A DNA stretch of 14,014 bases from Sphaerochaeta sp. (GCA_003456855.1 DMOO01000096.1:1-14014), one strand, 5' to 3'. Counted from the first letter of the stretch, positions 1-7,196 are shown. Notes: generated by a model not told the origin, from the letters alone. Translations and numbers: made by a program.

Positions 1-143
1 CATCCGGAAGGTCCGAGCAGTCCGACAAGCTTGCCGTCGGGGATCGTGAATGTGAAGTTGTTGACTGCAACAACGTCAGCACCGCCTTCCTTCTTGTTTC
101 TGCTCGGGAAGATCTTCGTCAAATTCTGTAGCTCAACTTTCAT
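1..143 (-). CDS. ABC transporter ATP-binding protein, N-terminal fragment
   Basis: This is the start of an ABC-type ATPase that leaves the window at its left edge; 47 complete codons are visible. The protein opens MKVELQNLTKIFPSR, the usual first beta-strand and A-loop region of an importer ATPase. Residues 39-47 read LVGLLGPSG and the next codon begins TG, which fits Cys of a Walker A motif of the GPSGCGKST type found in MalK/UgpC/PotA-like proteins. The start codon (143-141) is preceded by an AGGAAAAAGG purine run that can serve as ribosome binding site. It begins 30 bp after the stop of the upstream RDD gene on the same strand, so the two are probably cotranscribed. The substrate cannot be told from this fragment. 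The family call is secure; a carbohydrate or polyamine importer is only a guess. Confidence 0.88.
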   Translation of the reverse strand, partial: MKVELQNLTKIFPSRNKKEGGADVVAVNNFTFTIPDGKLVGLLGPSG

Positions 144-173
144 ACCTTTTTCCTTTTTTTGGTTTGCTTTCTA

Positions 174-959
174 TCAATAAACGCTCTTCTGCGCATTCTG
201 TGCAGCGAGGTTCGCTTTAAAATCGATCATGGACTGCTCGTCGTCGAATATCTTCTGGCTCTCAAGGTCCACGACTACGCAGTCCGCAAGCTTGTCGTGA
301 AGCATGGAGTTCGTTCTTGTGACCGCAACCATTGCAATCTCGAGGATGGCAAGGCCAAGAACGAATACAGGGCCCATCAGACCGGTGCTTCCCATGATCC
401 CGATTGCGTGGAAGATCAGCATCAGGGCAATCAGCACAGGGATCATCGTCTCGATTATGTACTTTCCGAAGAATGTCCTTATGAACATGGCGACAGGTCC
501 GACCTTCACCCCGTTGGTCCTCATGACACCAAGGCCGAAGATCTTCTTCCCGACGGTCTGGCCGTTCTTGAAGATCATCGGGAACATGTATTCAATGACA
601 CCGTATGAAAGGAACAGGGCCACGGACACTATGGCGACAATCATCACCACAAGGGTGTTCAGCGAATGCACAAGCTCGGCATCGTTGTTCATGTCATTGA
701 TTGCATTGTCATACTTTGCCCTGGTCTCTTCATCTAGGGCATCATAGTCCTCCTGGGAGACGACACTGTCGAAGTCGATCTCGTACTTGGCGGCATAGTA
801 GTCCATGCCATCTGAATACTGCCGACTCACTTTGTTGTAATGGAAGATACCAGACAGGGCAAATGCGAACCCTGTGGTCAGTATGACGAGTAGAATTCCG
901 TCTAGCAAAAACGCGGAGGCCCTCTTTAGAAGACTTCCCTTCTGAAGATCATAAATCAT
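174..959 (-). CDS. RDD-family integral membrane protein
   Basis: A 261-aa membrane protein with the RDD-family layout. The N-terminus has LLKRASAFLLDGILLVIL (residues 10-27), giving the family's Arg13 and Asp20. The middle has NGQTVGKKIFGLGVMRTNG, the typical loop before a membrane segment. The C-terminal part has TRTNSMLHDKLADCVVVD, with Asp222 and Asp226. At least four hydrophobic stretches are visible: about residues 17-40, 103-128, 157-186 and 192-213. An acidic, probably non-membrane loop (about 45-95, rich in D/E/Y) separates the first two and is longer than in minimal RDD proteins. Roles of the family are poorly defined; some members are linked to ion or compatible-solute transport. 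The ATG at 959 follows a TGAGG ribosome binding site and a good promoter. Cotranscription with the downstream ABC ATPase suggests a shared transport role, which is inference. Confidence 0.85.
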   Translation of the reverse strand: MIYDLQKGSLLKRASAFLLDGILLVILTTGFAFALSGIFHYNKVSRQYSDGMDYYAAKYEIDFDSVVSQEDYDALDEETRAKYDNAINDMNNDAELVHSLNTLVVMIVAIVSVALFLSYGVIEYMFPMIFKNGQTVGKKIFGLGVMRTNGVKVGPVAMFIRTFFGKYIIETMIPVLIALMLIFHAIGIMGSTGLMGPVFVLGLAILEIAMVAVTRTNSMLHDKLADCVVVDLESQKIFDDEQSMIDFKANLAAQNAQKSVY

Positions 960-973
960 AGCGGCCTCACTAT

Positions 974-1001
974 TTTATAATGAAAGTCAATAAGATAGCA
1001 A
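974..1001 (-). promoter_or_regulatory. Sigma-70-type promoter for the RDD/ABC operon
   Basis: Read on the minus strand, a -35 box TTGCTA (1001-996) is followed after 16 bp by a -10 box TATAAA (979-974). The start codon lies 15 bp beyond the -10 box with TGAGG between them, so the leader would be very short. This is the only clear promoter between the divergent RDD and butyrate kinase genes. Confidence 0.6.
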
Positions 1002-1048
1002 TTAGAAATAAATTATTATTTCGTATTTGGCAAACCATAATAAGTTAA

Positions 1049-1061
1049 CGGGAAGTTCCCG
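1049..1061. promoter_or_regulatory. 13-bp palindrome upstream of butyrate kinase
   Basis: CGGGAAGTTCCCG is a perfect inverted repeat around a central G, ending 31 bp before the chosen start of the butyrate kinase gene. It lies in the short divergent region and is flanked by GTT on the left and AAC on the right, giving a looser outer dyad. It could be an operator for a dimeric repressor or the base of a small mRNA hairpin. No binding protein is identified. Confidence 0.35.
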
Positions 1062-1092
1062 AAGAACCTCCTTTGTGCTATCATCACCGCAA

Positions 1093-2196
1093 ATGGCAAA
1101 ACACAGACTTCTGATAATAAATCCAGGCTCCACATCGACAAAGATCAGCGTCTTCGACGACGAGACATGCCTTTTCACCGAAAGCGTCTTCCATGACGCC
1201 CCGGTTCTGCTCCAGTACCCCACCACGAACGACCAGATGCCCTTCAGGGCACAGGTCATCAGGGACATCCTGAAAAAGCACAGCATTGACATCAAAACAA
1301 TCGACGTCTGGGTCGGACGCGGAGGCTGCGCCTACTCACAGAAGTCCGGTGTCATGGAGATAGACAAGCTTCTTGTCGATGACACTGCAGCCGACAAGGG
1401 CGGCAGCGACCACCCCGCCAAGCTTGGTGTGATGCTTGCCTATGAGTTCTGTACAGAGTACGGCGGAAAGATGTTCACAATGAACCCGACCAACGTCGAC
1501 GAGCTCTGTGACTACGCCAGAGTCACGGGCATTTCAGGCGTTTACAAGAGAGCGCAGACCCATGTCCTGAATCAGAAGGCTATTGCAAAAATCCATGCTA
1601 ATAAGCTTGGTATAAGCTATCAAAACGCCTCTTTCATCGTCTGTCACATAGATGGTGGAATCACCATCACAGCCCATCAGAACGGCAGGATGATCGACAG
1701 CACGGAAGGCGCAGGCGGAGATGGTCCGTTCTCCCCTACAAGGCTTGGTAGTATCCCTGTTATGGAGCTTGCGAACTATGTCGAGAAGCACAGCCCTGAA
1801 GAGCTCAGAACCATGTGCTCACGCTCAGGCGGCCTGGTCAGCCACTTCGGCACCTCCAACGCAGACACCATCCACGAAATGGTCGAGCAAGGTGAACAGA
1901 AGGCAAAGACCATCTGGGGTGCAATGGTCTATCAGATCTGCAAGTCCATCGGCGCAATGGCAGCCGTCCTCGAGGGCCATGTCGATGCCATAATCCTCAC
2001 AGGAGGCCTTGTGCGCTTCAAGGACATACCGGAGGCCATCAAGCAGCGCTGCGGATGGATAGCCCCTATCGCCACCTACCCCGGCGAGGTCGAGCAGGAG
2101 GAGCTTGCAAATGCTGTTCTGGATGTCCTAAGCGGCAAGGAGCAGGCCTTCAAGTACTCCGGGAAGCCCGTCTTCAGCGGCTTCGGGTGGGAATAA
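1093..2196 (+). CDS. buk: Butyrate kinase
   Basis: The product is a 367-aa kinase of the acetokinase/ASKHA superfamily that interconverts butyryl phosphate plus ADP with butyrate plus ATP. It acts in the cytoplasm and, working with a phosphate butyryltransferase, makes ATP by substrate-level phosphorylation. Visible signatures are the N-terminal phosphate-binding loop NPGSTSTK (residues 10-17), HIDGGITI (from His185), a glycine-rich EGAGGDGPFSPTR segment near 210-222, and the C-terminal adenosine-motif strand IILTGGLVRF from residue 300. Length matches the family (about 355-370 aa). The frame is open upstream to a TTG at 1027, but the 22 extra residues do not resemble the family, whose proteins begin right before the LIINPGSTSTK strand; ATG 1093 is therefore chosen although no strong Shine-Dalgarno precedes it. 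No transferase gene is adjacent. Branched-chain or isobutyrate specificity cannot be excluded. Confidence 0.93.
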   Translation: MAKHRLLIINPGSTSTKISVFDDETCLFTESVFHDAPVLLQYPTTNDQMPFRAQVIRDILKKHSIDIKTIDVWVGRGGCAYSQKSGVMEIDKLLVDDTAADKGGSDHPAKLGVMLAYEFCTEYGGKMFTMNPTNVDELCDYARVTGISGVYKRAQTHVLNQKAIAKIHANKLGISYQNASFIVCHIDGGITITAHQNGRMIDSTEGAGGDGPFSPTRLGSIPVMELANYVEKHSPEELRTMCSRSGGLVSHFGTSNADTIHEMVEQGEQKAKTIWGAMVYQICKSIGAMAAVLEGHVDAIILTGGLVRFKDIPEAIKQRCGWIAPIATYPGEVEQEELANAVLDVLSGKEQAFKYSGKPVFSGFGWE

Positions 2197-2332
2197 TCAC
2201 CCCAAATCACTTCGGCAGACTTGACTAGTTTCTTTTCTGATATAAACTTAAGAAAAATCAAAAAACCATGTCAAATTTGTTTTGAAAATACAAGGCCATG
2301 TAGATGACCTCAGGGACTAGCTGGGTTGATTT

Positions 2333-2376
2333 AAAAAAATTTTTACCAATACCAAAAGTTTTTTGAAAAAAATTTT
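2333..2376. promoter_or_regulatory. Paired A7T4-5 tracts upstream of the first secreted-protein gene
   Basis: The 239-bp gap after butyrate kinase holds no supportable gene. Its right half carries two runs of seven A followed directly by T: A7T5 at 2333-2344 and A7T4 at 2366-2376. The second ends 9 bp before the -35 box of the 2436 gene. Such tracts bend DNA and can act as UP elements for RNA polymerase. The same A7Tn run recurs upstream of the other two secreted-protein promoters. Confidence 0.45.
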
Positions 2377-2385
2377 ATTTTTCTA

Positions 2386-2414
2386 TTGCTTTTCCATCCT
2401 TTCCCATCTAGAAT
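2386..2414 (+). promoter_or_regulatory. Sigma-70-type promoter for the 433-aa secreted protein
   Basis: TTGCTT (2386-2391) and TAGAAT (2409-2414) are separated by exactly 17 bp of pyrimidine-rich sequence. An A7T4 tract lies just upstream. The predicted start site would fall near 2421, on or beside the ribosome binding site AGGTGG (2421-2426), so the leader would be short. Confidence 0.6.
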
Positions 2415-2435
2415 TGAATCAGGTGGATTGAGATC

Positions 2436-3737
2436 ATGATGACGAAGACAAAGAAAACCAGCCTGCTTGCAATGCTCCTTCTTATAGTCACCTGCACGGT
2501 GGCCTGGGCGATCGACTTCTCAGCAGGCAACTACATACCCAAAGGAAGTTCCTCGGCGCAGAATTCAGCCGGTGCCATCATCGTCACAAGTCTGGCCGAA
2601 ACTGTGGGCAACGCCGATCTCAGCACCGATGGGGGCTCTCCTCTGCACTATCTGCTTGCAATCGTCGGGGACACTGACGTGCGCTACTCGTCATCCACCA
2701 CTGCCACTGACACAAAGCGCTACAACAAGAACATGATCGCCGCCATCGTGACCTGCAACGAGACCGGAAGCATAGACACCTCTGTCAATTTCCTCTATGC
2801 CTTCAAGTCCGGAAACTATGTGGTTCCTTACCGTGCGGTCCTCGTGAAGGTCTCGAACTTCAGTGCAAGCCACAACTCCTACAGCACCAACATATCGGAC
2901 TGGTACGGAGATTCAACCAACACATATGAGGTCGTGAACGTCACCGATGTGTTCTCAGCTGCAACTGCGGTTGCCCAGCTGTCTCTGGGGCCCCACGAGT
3001 GCATCCATGTGGTCATGGTCCCCTTTGCCTATTCCAACGAGACCTACTTCCTCGATGTCCAGCCTGGAAACGGCACCTATGTAACAAGGTTCGAGTTCTC
3101 AGGCACCTGCCAGTATGGGCAGAACGGCTCATCAAGCGGGGATGTAAGCGATGCAATGAACGTCAACGGAACTGTTGACCAGGACCTCACAAAGAACAGG
3201 ACTACTCTGGATCTGGCCTTCGATACTCAGACAAAGGCCATGAGCGTCTCAGAGCTTTTCAGCAATTACACCGGTCTGCAAAGCAAGGCCGCCACCATGA
3301 ACATGGCCTACAACAACGTCTTCACAAGCAAAAGCAGCAGTGCAGCCACTGAGAACCTGTATGTGACCCTCTCCCCTTATCCTCTGGGGAGCACAGGCTA
3401 CAGATTCAGCTCGGATACCACTGCGGACACTCTGGACATGGGATTCAAGATAACCAACTTCAGATCCGACTCATCTTCCGTCTATCTTGTGAACGACTCC
3501 AACCGGGTGCTGTCCTCAAGCTCCATAGTAGACACGGCGGACTACACGAACCCGAAGTTCAAGGTTGTCACAAAGCAGACCTCAAGAAGCCAGTCAGGCA
3601 GCTGGAGCAGGACATACACCTATGTCTTCGACGGCTCACTGTCCTTTGATGTCTATCCGTATATAGCAACGTCAAGCCCCACCCTCAAATCAGGGCAGTA
3701 CAGCTCCTCCATTGTGGTGGAGTTCACAAAGGACTGA
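2436..3737 (+). CDS. Secreted two-domain beta-rich protein, candidate surface adhesin/fibre subunit A
   Basis: A 433-aa exported protein I cannot assign to a named family. Residues 1-25 are a classical signal peptide (basic TKTKK, then a Leu/Val core), with likely cleavage after AWA at 25. The mature part is rich in Ser, Thr, Asn, Tyr and Gly and nearly free of helix-like stretches. It seems to have two halves: about 26-225 and 226-433. The second half has a strand VTLSPYPLG, a later MGFKITNF strand, and a C-terminal SGQYSSSIVVEFTKD, with Tyr422 11 residues from the end. That last strand is shared with the five other secreted proteins of the window. AGGTGG lies 9 bp before the ATG; a second ATG follows immediately. 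It has its own promoter and is separated by 156 bp from the next gene. Inferred role: adhesin or fibre subunit on the cell surface. Confidence 0.85.
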   Translation: MMTKTKKTSLLAMLLLIVTCTVAWAIDFSAGNYIPKGSSSAQNSAGAIIVTSLAETVGNADLSTDGGSPLHYLLAIVGDTDVRYSSSTTATDTKRYNKNMIAAIVTCNETGSIDTSVNFLYAFKSGNYVVPYRAVLVKVSNFSASHNSYSTNISDWYGDSTNTYEVVNVTDVFSAATAVAQLSLGPHECIHVVMVPFAYSNETYFLDVQPGNGTYVTRFEFSGTCQYGQNGSSSGDVSDAMNVNGTVDQDLTKNRTTLDLAFDTQTKAMSVSELFSNYTGLQSKAATMNMAYNNVFTSKSSSAATENLYVTLSPYPLGSTGYRFSSDTTADTLDMGFKITNFRSDSSSVYLVNDSNRVLSSSSIVDTADYTNPKFKVVTKQTSRSQSGSWSRTYTYVFDGSLSFDVYPYIATSSPTLKSGQYSSSIVVEFTKD

Positions 3738-3757
3738 CATTTCACCGAGCAACTGTT

Positions 3758-3800
3758 AAAAAAATTTCTTTAAAAAAGCCTAAAAAATAAAAAAATTTTT
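3758..3800. promoter_or_regulatory. A7Tn tracts upstream of the four-gene secreted operon
   Basis: Two A7T runs lie in the gap: A7T3 at 3758-3767 and A7T5 at 3789-3800. The second ends 9 bp before the -35 box, nearly the same distance as at the 2436 gene (9 bp). No convincing GC-rich hairpin terminator for the preceding gene is present in this gap. Confidence 0.4.
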
Positions 3801-3809
3801 CATTTTCCC

Positions 3810-3838
3810 TTGACTTCCCACTCCCTTCTTATTATAAT
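3810..3838 (+). promoter_or_regulatory. Strong sigma-70-type promoter for the secreted-protein operon
   Basis: TTGACT (3810-3815), a 17-bp pyrimidine-rich spacer and a perfect TATAAT (3833-3838) make this the best promoter in the window. It decides the start of the next gene, because the in-frame TTG at 3810 and ATG at 3837 lie inside its boxes and cannot be on the transcript. Transcription should begin near 3845. Confidence 0.8.
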
Positions 3839-3893
3839 GGATTCAGCAAAAGGATTAGTAAAGGTTGGATTGTCCAATCTTGAAGAACTTGAA

Positions 3894-4436
3894 ATGGGTA
3901 AGAGATTCGGCCTTGTAGCGGCGCTTCTATTCTTAATTGTCTTCTCAATATGTGCGGAATCGTTCCGCTTCAGCATAGTCTGGCAGTATCAGGTGGCATC
4001 CGAGGTGAGCCTTTCCGTTGTGGAGTACACCGAGGACACGGCTCTGTCCACAAAGGCGCTGACCCAGACGACTGCACTGCAGAACGTGGCAAGGATCAAG
4101 TACTCGACCAACGAGGGTGGAACCCATACCCTGAAATATTATGCCACTCCGCTCATGAGCAATGACGACAACAACGGCTATGGATACATAATCTATTTCA
4201 AGTATCCGGCATCTGAGCCTACAAGCACTGCAACCATAAACGTCGGACCAGACAAGACCTTGACATACCCGACCGGACAGATTGCAGATTCAGCAAAGAC
4301 AGACCTTGCAATGGGTGAAAGCGGTGAGGACAGCACCCAGTACGTTGCAATCCAGGTGCAGATAACCGACCTTGACAGCATGAGGCAGAACACCCAGTAC
4401 GGATCGACAATTACGATAGAGAGGCAGTCAAGATGA
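3894..4436 (+). CDS. Secreted pilin-sized beta-rich protein, first gene of the four-gene operon
   Basis: A 180-aa exported protein of unknown family. The chosen ATG gives a good signal peptide: MGKRFGLVAALLFLIVFSICA, cleavage probably after Ala21. Upstream in-frame starts at 3810 and 3837 fall inside the promoter. A TTG at 3870 has an AAAGG 5 bp before it and remains possible, but would add an acidic EELE before the signal peptide. The mature protein (about 159 aa) has alternating beta patterns (VSLSVVEY, NVARIKYSTN, THTLKYYATPL, YGYIIYFKYPA). It ends NTQYGSTITIERQSR, with Tyr169 11 residues from the end, matching the last strand of its neighbours except for Thr where they have Gly. Size and strand pattern resemble a major pilin subunit. 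The Cys at 20 is not a good lipobox. Its stop overlaps the next start as ATGA. Confidence 0.85.
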   Translation: MGKRFGLVAALLFLIVFSICAESFRFSIVWQYQVASEVSLSVVEYTEDTALSTKALTQTTALQNVARIKYSTNEGGTHTLKYYATPLMSNDDNNGYGYIIYFKYPASEPTSTATINVGPDKTLTYPTGQIADSAKTDLAMGESGEDSTQYVAIQVQITDLDSMRQNTQYGSTITIERQSR

Positions 4437-5260
4437 AGAGAGCGCTTTCGATCCTTGCAATATCAATGATTGTCCTCCTCTCCCTTGCCGCAAAGGCCCA
4501 GTCAGGTGCAACTACAGGAACCATCACAGACAACAGTCTGATCTTCAAGGGATACTATCAGGGAAGCACGCAACCATCCGGTGGCGGACAGGGAAGCGAT
4601 GACAAGAGCATCACCCTCACCTTCTATAACAAGGATGGAGTAGCCATAAACCACAACCATCAGACTGAATGGGGAGGTTCTGAGGGAACGGTAGTTGAAG
4701 CCAAAGGCAGCAGTTATCAGGACAGCAACACGGACACAATCTTCAGATGGACCATGGAGGGAACGACAACCAGCGAAGTGACCCTCAGGTTCACTTTCTC
4801 CACCATGCAGGCACAGGTGAACGGCAAGTACTTCAGACCGACGTACATAATAAAGATGACACAGAATCAGTCTAAAAAGAACACTACTACATATTCTTAT
4901 AATAATAATTATTCATCCACACCATCTTCAACAAATACAACAGCTGCGAACTATACAAATGACCCTTTCTATTCCAGTGGTGAAAGAACCATTGTATCAG
5001 TAACAAAGGGTTCCAATAATTCTGAATATCTCGACCCTTTCTCAATATCATATAGTGGAACTGCATCAGGAACATCTATTACAACTGAAAACTATTGGGA
5101 TAATTCCAGTGGATCATGGAAACAACAGAAACGCCCAAAGAAAACAATTTCCTGGTACAGATCCGGATCCTGCACTTTGAACATATCAGACTATGAAAAA
5201 GACAAGCCCGGTGACTACGTCTATTCCTGCTGGGTCATTGCGGAGGTAACAGTAAAATGA
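4433..5260 (+). CDS. Secreted beta-rich protein, second gene of the operon, with AT-rich Asn/Ser/Thr insert
   Basis: A 275-aa exported protein of unknown family. The signal peptide MKRALSILAISMIVLLSLAAKA is probably cut after Ala22. The mature region begins with a Gly/Ser/Thr-rich part, including a Ser-Gly-Gly-Gly stretch near 47-52. It then has a beta-rich part (TTSEVTLRFTFSTM) and a low-complexity block around 147-165 (NTTTYSYNNNYSSTPSSTN). It ends PGDYVYSCWVIAEVTVK, with Tyr262 13 residues from the end, a variant of the shared last strand. The DNA from about 4861 to 5160 is near 35% G+C by hand count, against about 52% in the preceding 300 bp, so this part looks like an imported or hypervariable segment. 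AGAGAGG lies 8 bp before the ATG. Start and stop both overlap neighbours by ATGA, pointing to translational coupling. Confidence 0.83.
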   Translation: MKRALSILAISMIVLLSLAAKAQSGATTGTITDNSLIFKGYYQGSTQPSGGGQGSDDKSITLTFYNKDGVAINHNHQTEWGGSEGTVVEAKGSSYQDSNTDTIFRWTMEGTTTSEVTLRFTFSTMQAQVNGKYFRPTYIIKMTQNQSKKNTTTYSYNNNYSSTPSSTNTTAANYTNDPFYSSGERTIVSVTKGSNNSEYLDPFSISYSGTASGTSITTENYWDNSSGSWKQQKRPKKTISWYRSGSCTLNISDYEKDKPGDYVYSCWVIAEVTVK

Positions 5261-5898
5261 GAAAGATATTGATACTCCTATTGCTGCTGCTCTCTCTGTC
5301 AGTCCTTTTTGCAGACACAAATGACGATGCAATGAAGTCCCAGAACATATCAGGGTTTGTGGATGACATATCATTCCTCTACGTAACCCCTTATAAGTAC
5401 AACACCTTCGCTGACAACGGTTACGAGGGAATCAACTTAGACTACAATGATACCTCAAACGACATTCGCAGTCTGATTGCGCCGACCACCACTCAGTTCG
5501 AACAGCCTGGAATAGTCATTGCCAACTTCTCCCTCTTGAGCACGTTCATAGAGCATGCAAAGGCAGGAGTCAATGTGGCGGTCAGCCTGACCATAACCCA
5601 TGACAAGCTCTGCCATACGACCGACCAGACTAATGCAGGCAAGCTTGAATATGAACTGGCTATAGGTTACAAGGCAAATGGTGTCGGAGAAGACAAATAC
5701 AAGTTCTGTCTCAGTACTCTCAGTACGGAGAGTGACAGCAAGAAAAAGATTGTTTTGAATCTCAACGACCTTGACACCGGCAATCACATGGTCTCCATTC
5801 AGGATGGAAACATATACTTCCGATTCGCAAATGGAGTAACTCCCAGCGTTGTAGGACAGTACCAGTCCAGAATCACATTCGTATTGGAGGGCAGATGA
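5257..5898 (+). CDS. Secreted beta-rich protein, third gene of the operon
   Basis: A 213-aa exported protein of unknown family. The signal peptide MRKILILLLLLLSLSVLFA is very hydrophobic, with cleavage after Ala19. The mature protein (about 194 aa) shows strands such as GVNVAVSLTITH and KLEYELAIGYK. It ends VGQYQSRITFVLEGR, with Tyr202 11 residues from the end, the clearest copy of the shared G-x-Y-x-S-x-I last strand. Two Cys (in KLCHTT and KFCLST) could form a disulfide. A strong GGAGGT ribosome binding site lies 9 bp before the ATG, inside the end of the previous gene. ATGA overlaps join it to both neighbours. Base composition is normal for the window. Inferred role: minor subunit of the same surface structure. 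Confidence 0.84.
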   Translation: MRKILILLLLLLSLSVLFADTNDDAMKSQNISGFVDDISFLYVTPYKYNTFADNGYEGINLDYNDTSNDIRSLIAPTTTQFEQPGIVIANFSLLSTFIEHAKAGVNVAVSLTITHDKLCHTTDQTNAGKLEYELAIGYKANGVGEDKYKFCLSTLSTESDSKKKIVLNLNDLDTGNHMVSIQDGNIYFRFANGVTPSVVGQYQSRITFVLEGR

Positions 5899-7196
5899 AA
5901 AGACTATTCCTTGCACTTGTAGTTTTACTCTCCTTTACCCTTCTCTTTGCTGCTGATGATTCGAGATTCTATTGTATAACTGCAACCACAAATACTGGTA
6001 GTGGAAACGGTGAATATAGGTTTGAGTATTCAACAGTTATTAACTTGACAGATTATTTCAATGGAACTCCAAAGTATTCAGATTATGACGGAAAACTTAA
6101 TGCCTCTAACGCAATAGGAACTATAGGTGTTGCAAATTGTAATCATAGAATCCTTTATACAATTAAAGCGACCAACCAATCGAGATTCGTTTCCCAATCT
6201 GACCCTTCCAAATATCGAGAATACTACCTCGTAGTAGTTCCTGATCAAGGAGATGAAAATGTGAGAGCATATTATTATCCTAATGGTGGAAATTACAATT
6301 CTGCTAATGCTCTTAGTTCATTAGATAATAATGGCATCATTACAATGTCCGCACCAATTTCAAATGGGACAAATTACGTTAATGTTAGTAATTATGGAAG
6401 AATGTACGTAAAGTCCGTTGGACTTGACCTCTTCCTCTGCATGGATCAGCTTCAGGATGACGACCTTCTGCACTTGGCTCAGAGCGATGACTACTATGCA
6501 ACCATTAACGTATCATGGCAGTGCGAAAATCCTGATTGTGTAGAAGCGCATTCCGGTTCATTTGACATCACGGTCAGAGGGTATTATGGGTCTACACAGA
6601 AAACGAATGACAGCATCTTCCTTCTTCTGTATCCAACTACGGAATCCACGAAGATAAACATCAAGGAAGTTGCAATGAACCATTCCACTGTAGATATTGC
6701 AACCTTCAAGATCAACACAACGACCAAAGAGGATTTCAATTGGAAGAATCATCTGTTCGCATTTCTCTCGGCAAGTGCAAACTACAATGTGTCGGACAAC
6801 AACGGGTTCATTCTCAAGAAGATGGGTGATTCATCCACCACCATCCCCTACACTCTCACTGTCTACAACACCACAAATGGTGCACTCACAGAGAACAAGA
6901 AGGTATATGACGGCAAGGCCTACTTTACCAACGCAGCCTCTGCAGGGTCATTCTGTCTTGATCTGACTGATTATACAAAGGTGTCTGTGGATACATACAA
7001 TGACACATACAATGCCATCAACTATGAAGGCAAAGTGGAGATGAAGCTGAATGATTTCGCCATTCCAGGCTCCGGCAACGACTTTGCGGCCGTTATGGCG
7101 AACCCGAGTGCCAGTGATTCATACCTTCTGGATTACCAGAATTACATCGGCAAATACGAGTCCCAGATTTACTACCACGTGGTCTATACCGACTGA
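5895..7196 (+). CDS. Secreted two-domain beta-rich protein, last gene of the operon, candidate tip adhesin
   Basis: A 433-aa exported protein of unknown family. The signal peptide MKRLFLALVVLLSFTLLFA is cut after Ala19. It has the same two-part plan as the 8794 protein: a first domain ending DDYYATINV...FDITVRGYYG, and a second containing FLSAS, TTIPYTLTVYN and the final IGKYESQIYYHVVYTD (Tyr421 is 12 residues from the end). A CENPDC pair lies at the end of the first domain. About the first 500 bp of the gene are AT-rich (near 35% G+C by hand count for 6001-6300), and the remainder returns to about 44%, so the gene is mosaic. GGAGGG lies 3 bp before the ATG, which overlaps the previous stop as ATGA. 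A long two-domain protein as last gene after shorter ones is the usual order in fimbrial operons, hence the tip-adhesin suggestion. Confidence 0.84.
   Translation: MKRLFLALVVLLSFTLLFAADDSRFYCITATTNTGSGNGEYRFEYSTVINLTDYFNGTPKYSDYDGKLNASNAIGTIGVANCNHRILYTIKATNQSRFVSQSDPSKYREYYLVVVPDQGDENVRAYYYPNGGNYNSANALSSLDNNGIITMSAPISNGTNYVNVSNYGRMYVKSVGLDLFLCMDQLQDDDLLHLAQSDDYYATINVSWQCENPDCVEAHSGSFDITVRGYYGSTQKTNDSIFLLLYPTTESTKINIKEVAMNHSTVDIATFKINTTTKEDFNWKNHLFAFLSASANYNVSDNNGFILKKMGDSSTTIPYTLTVYNTTNGALTENKKVYDGKAYFTNAASAGSFCLDLTDYTKVSVDTYNDTYNAINYEGKVEMKLNDFAIPGSGNDFAAVMANPSASDSYLLDYQNYIGKYESQIYYHVVYTD

Noticed and set aside
159..747. Plus-strand open frames opposite the RDD gene
   Set aside because: They lie wholly antisense to a gene with clear family motifs, promoter and ribosome binding site, and their translations resemble no protein.
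2304..2366. 20-codon open frame in the gap after butyrate kinase
   Set aside because: No ribosome binding site and it runs through the A-tracts; chance occurrence is likely.
3894..3956. Lipoprotein signal (Cys20) in the first operon protein
   Set aside because: The residues before Cys (FSI) do not make a lipobox even by relaxed spirochaete rules that I know, and a normal signal-peptidase I site follows.
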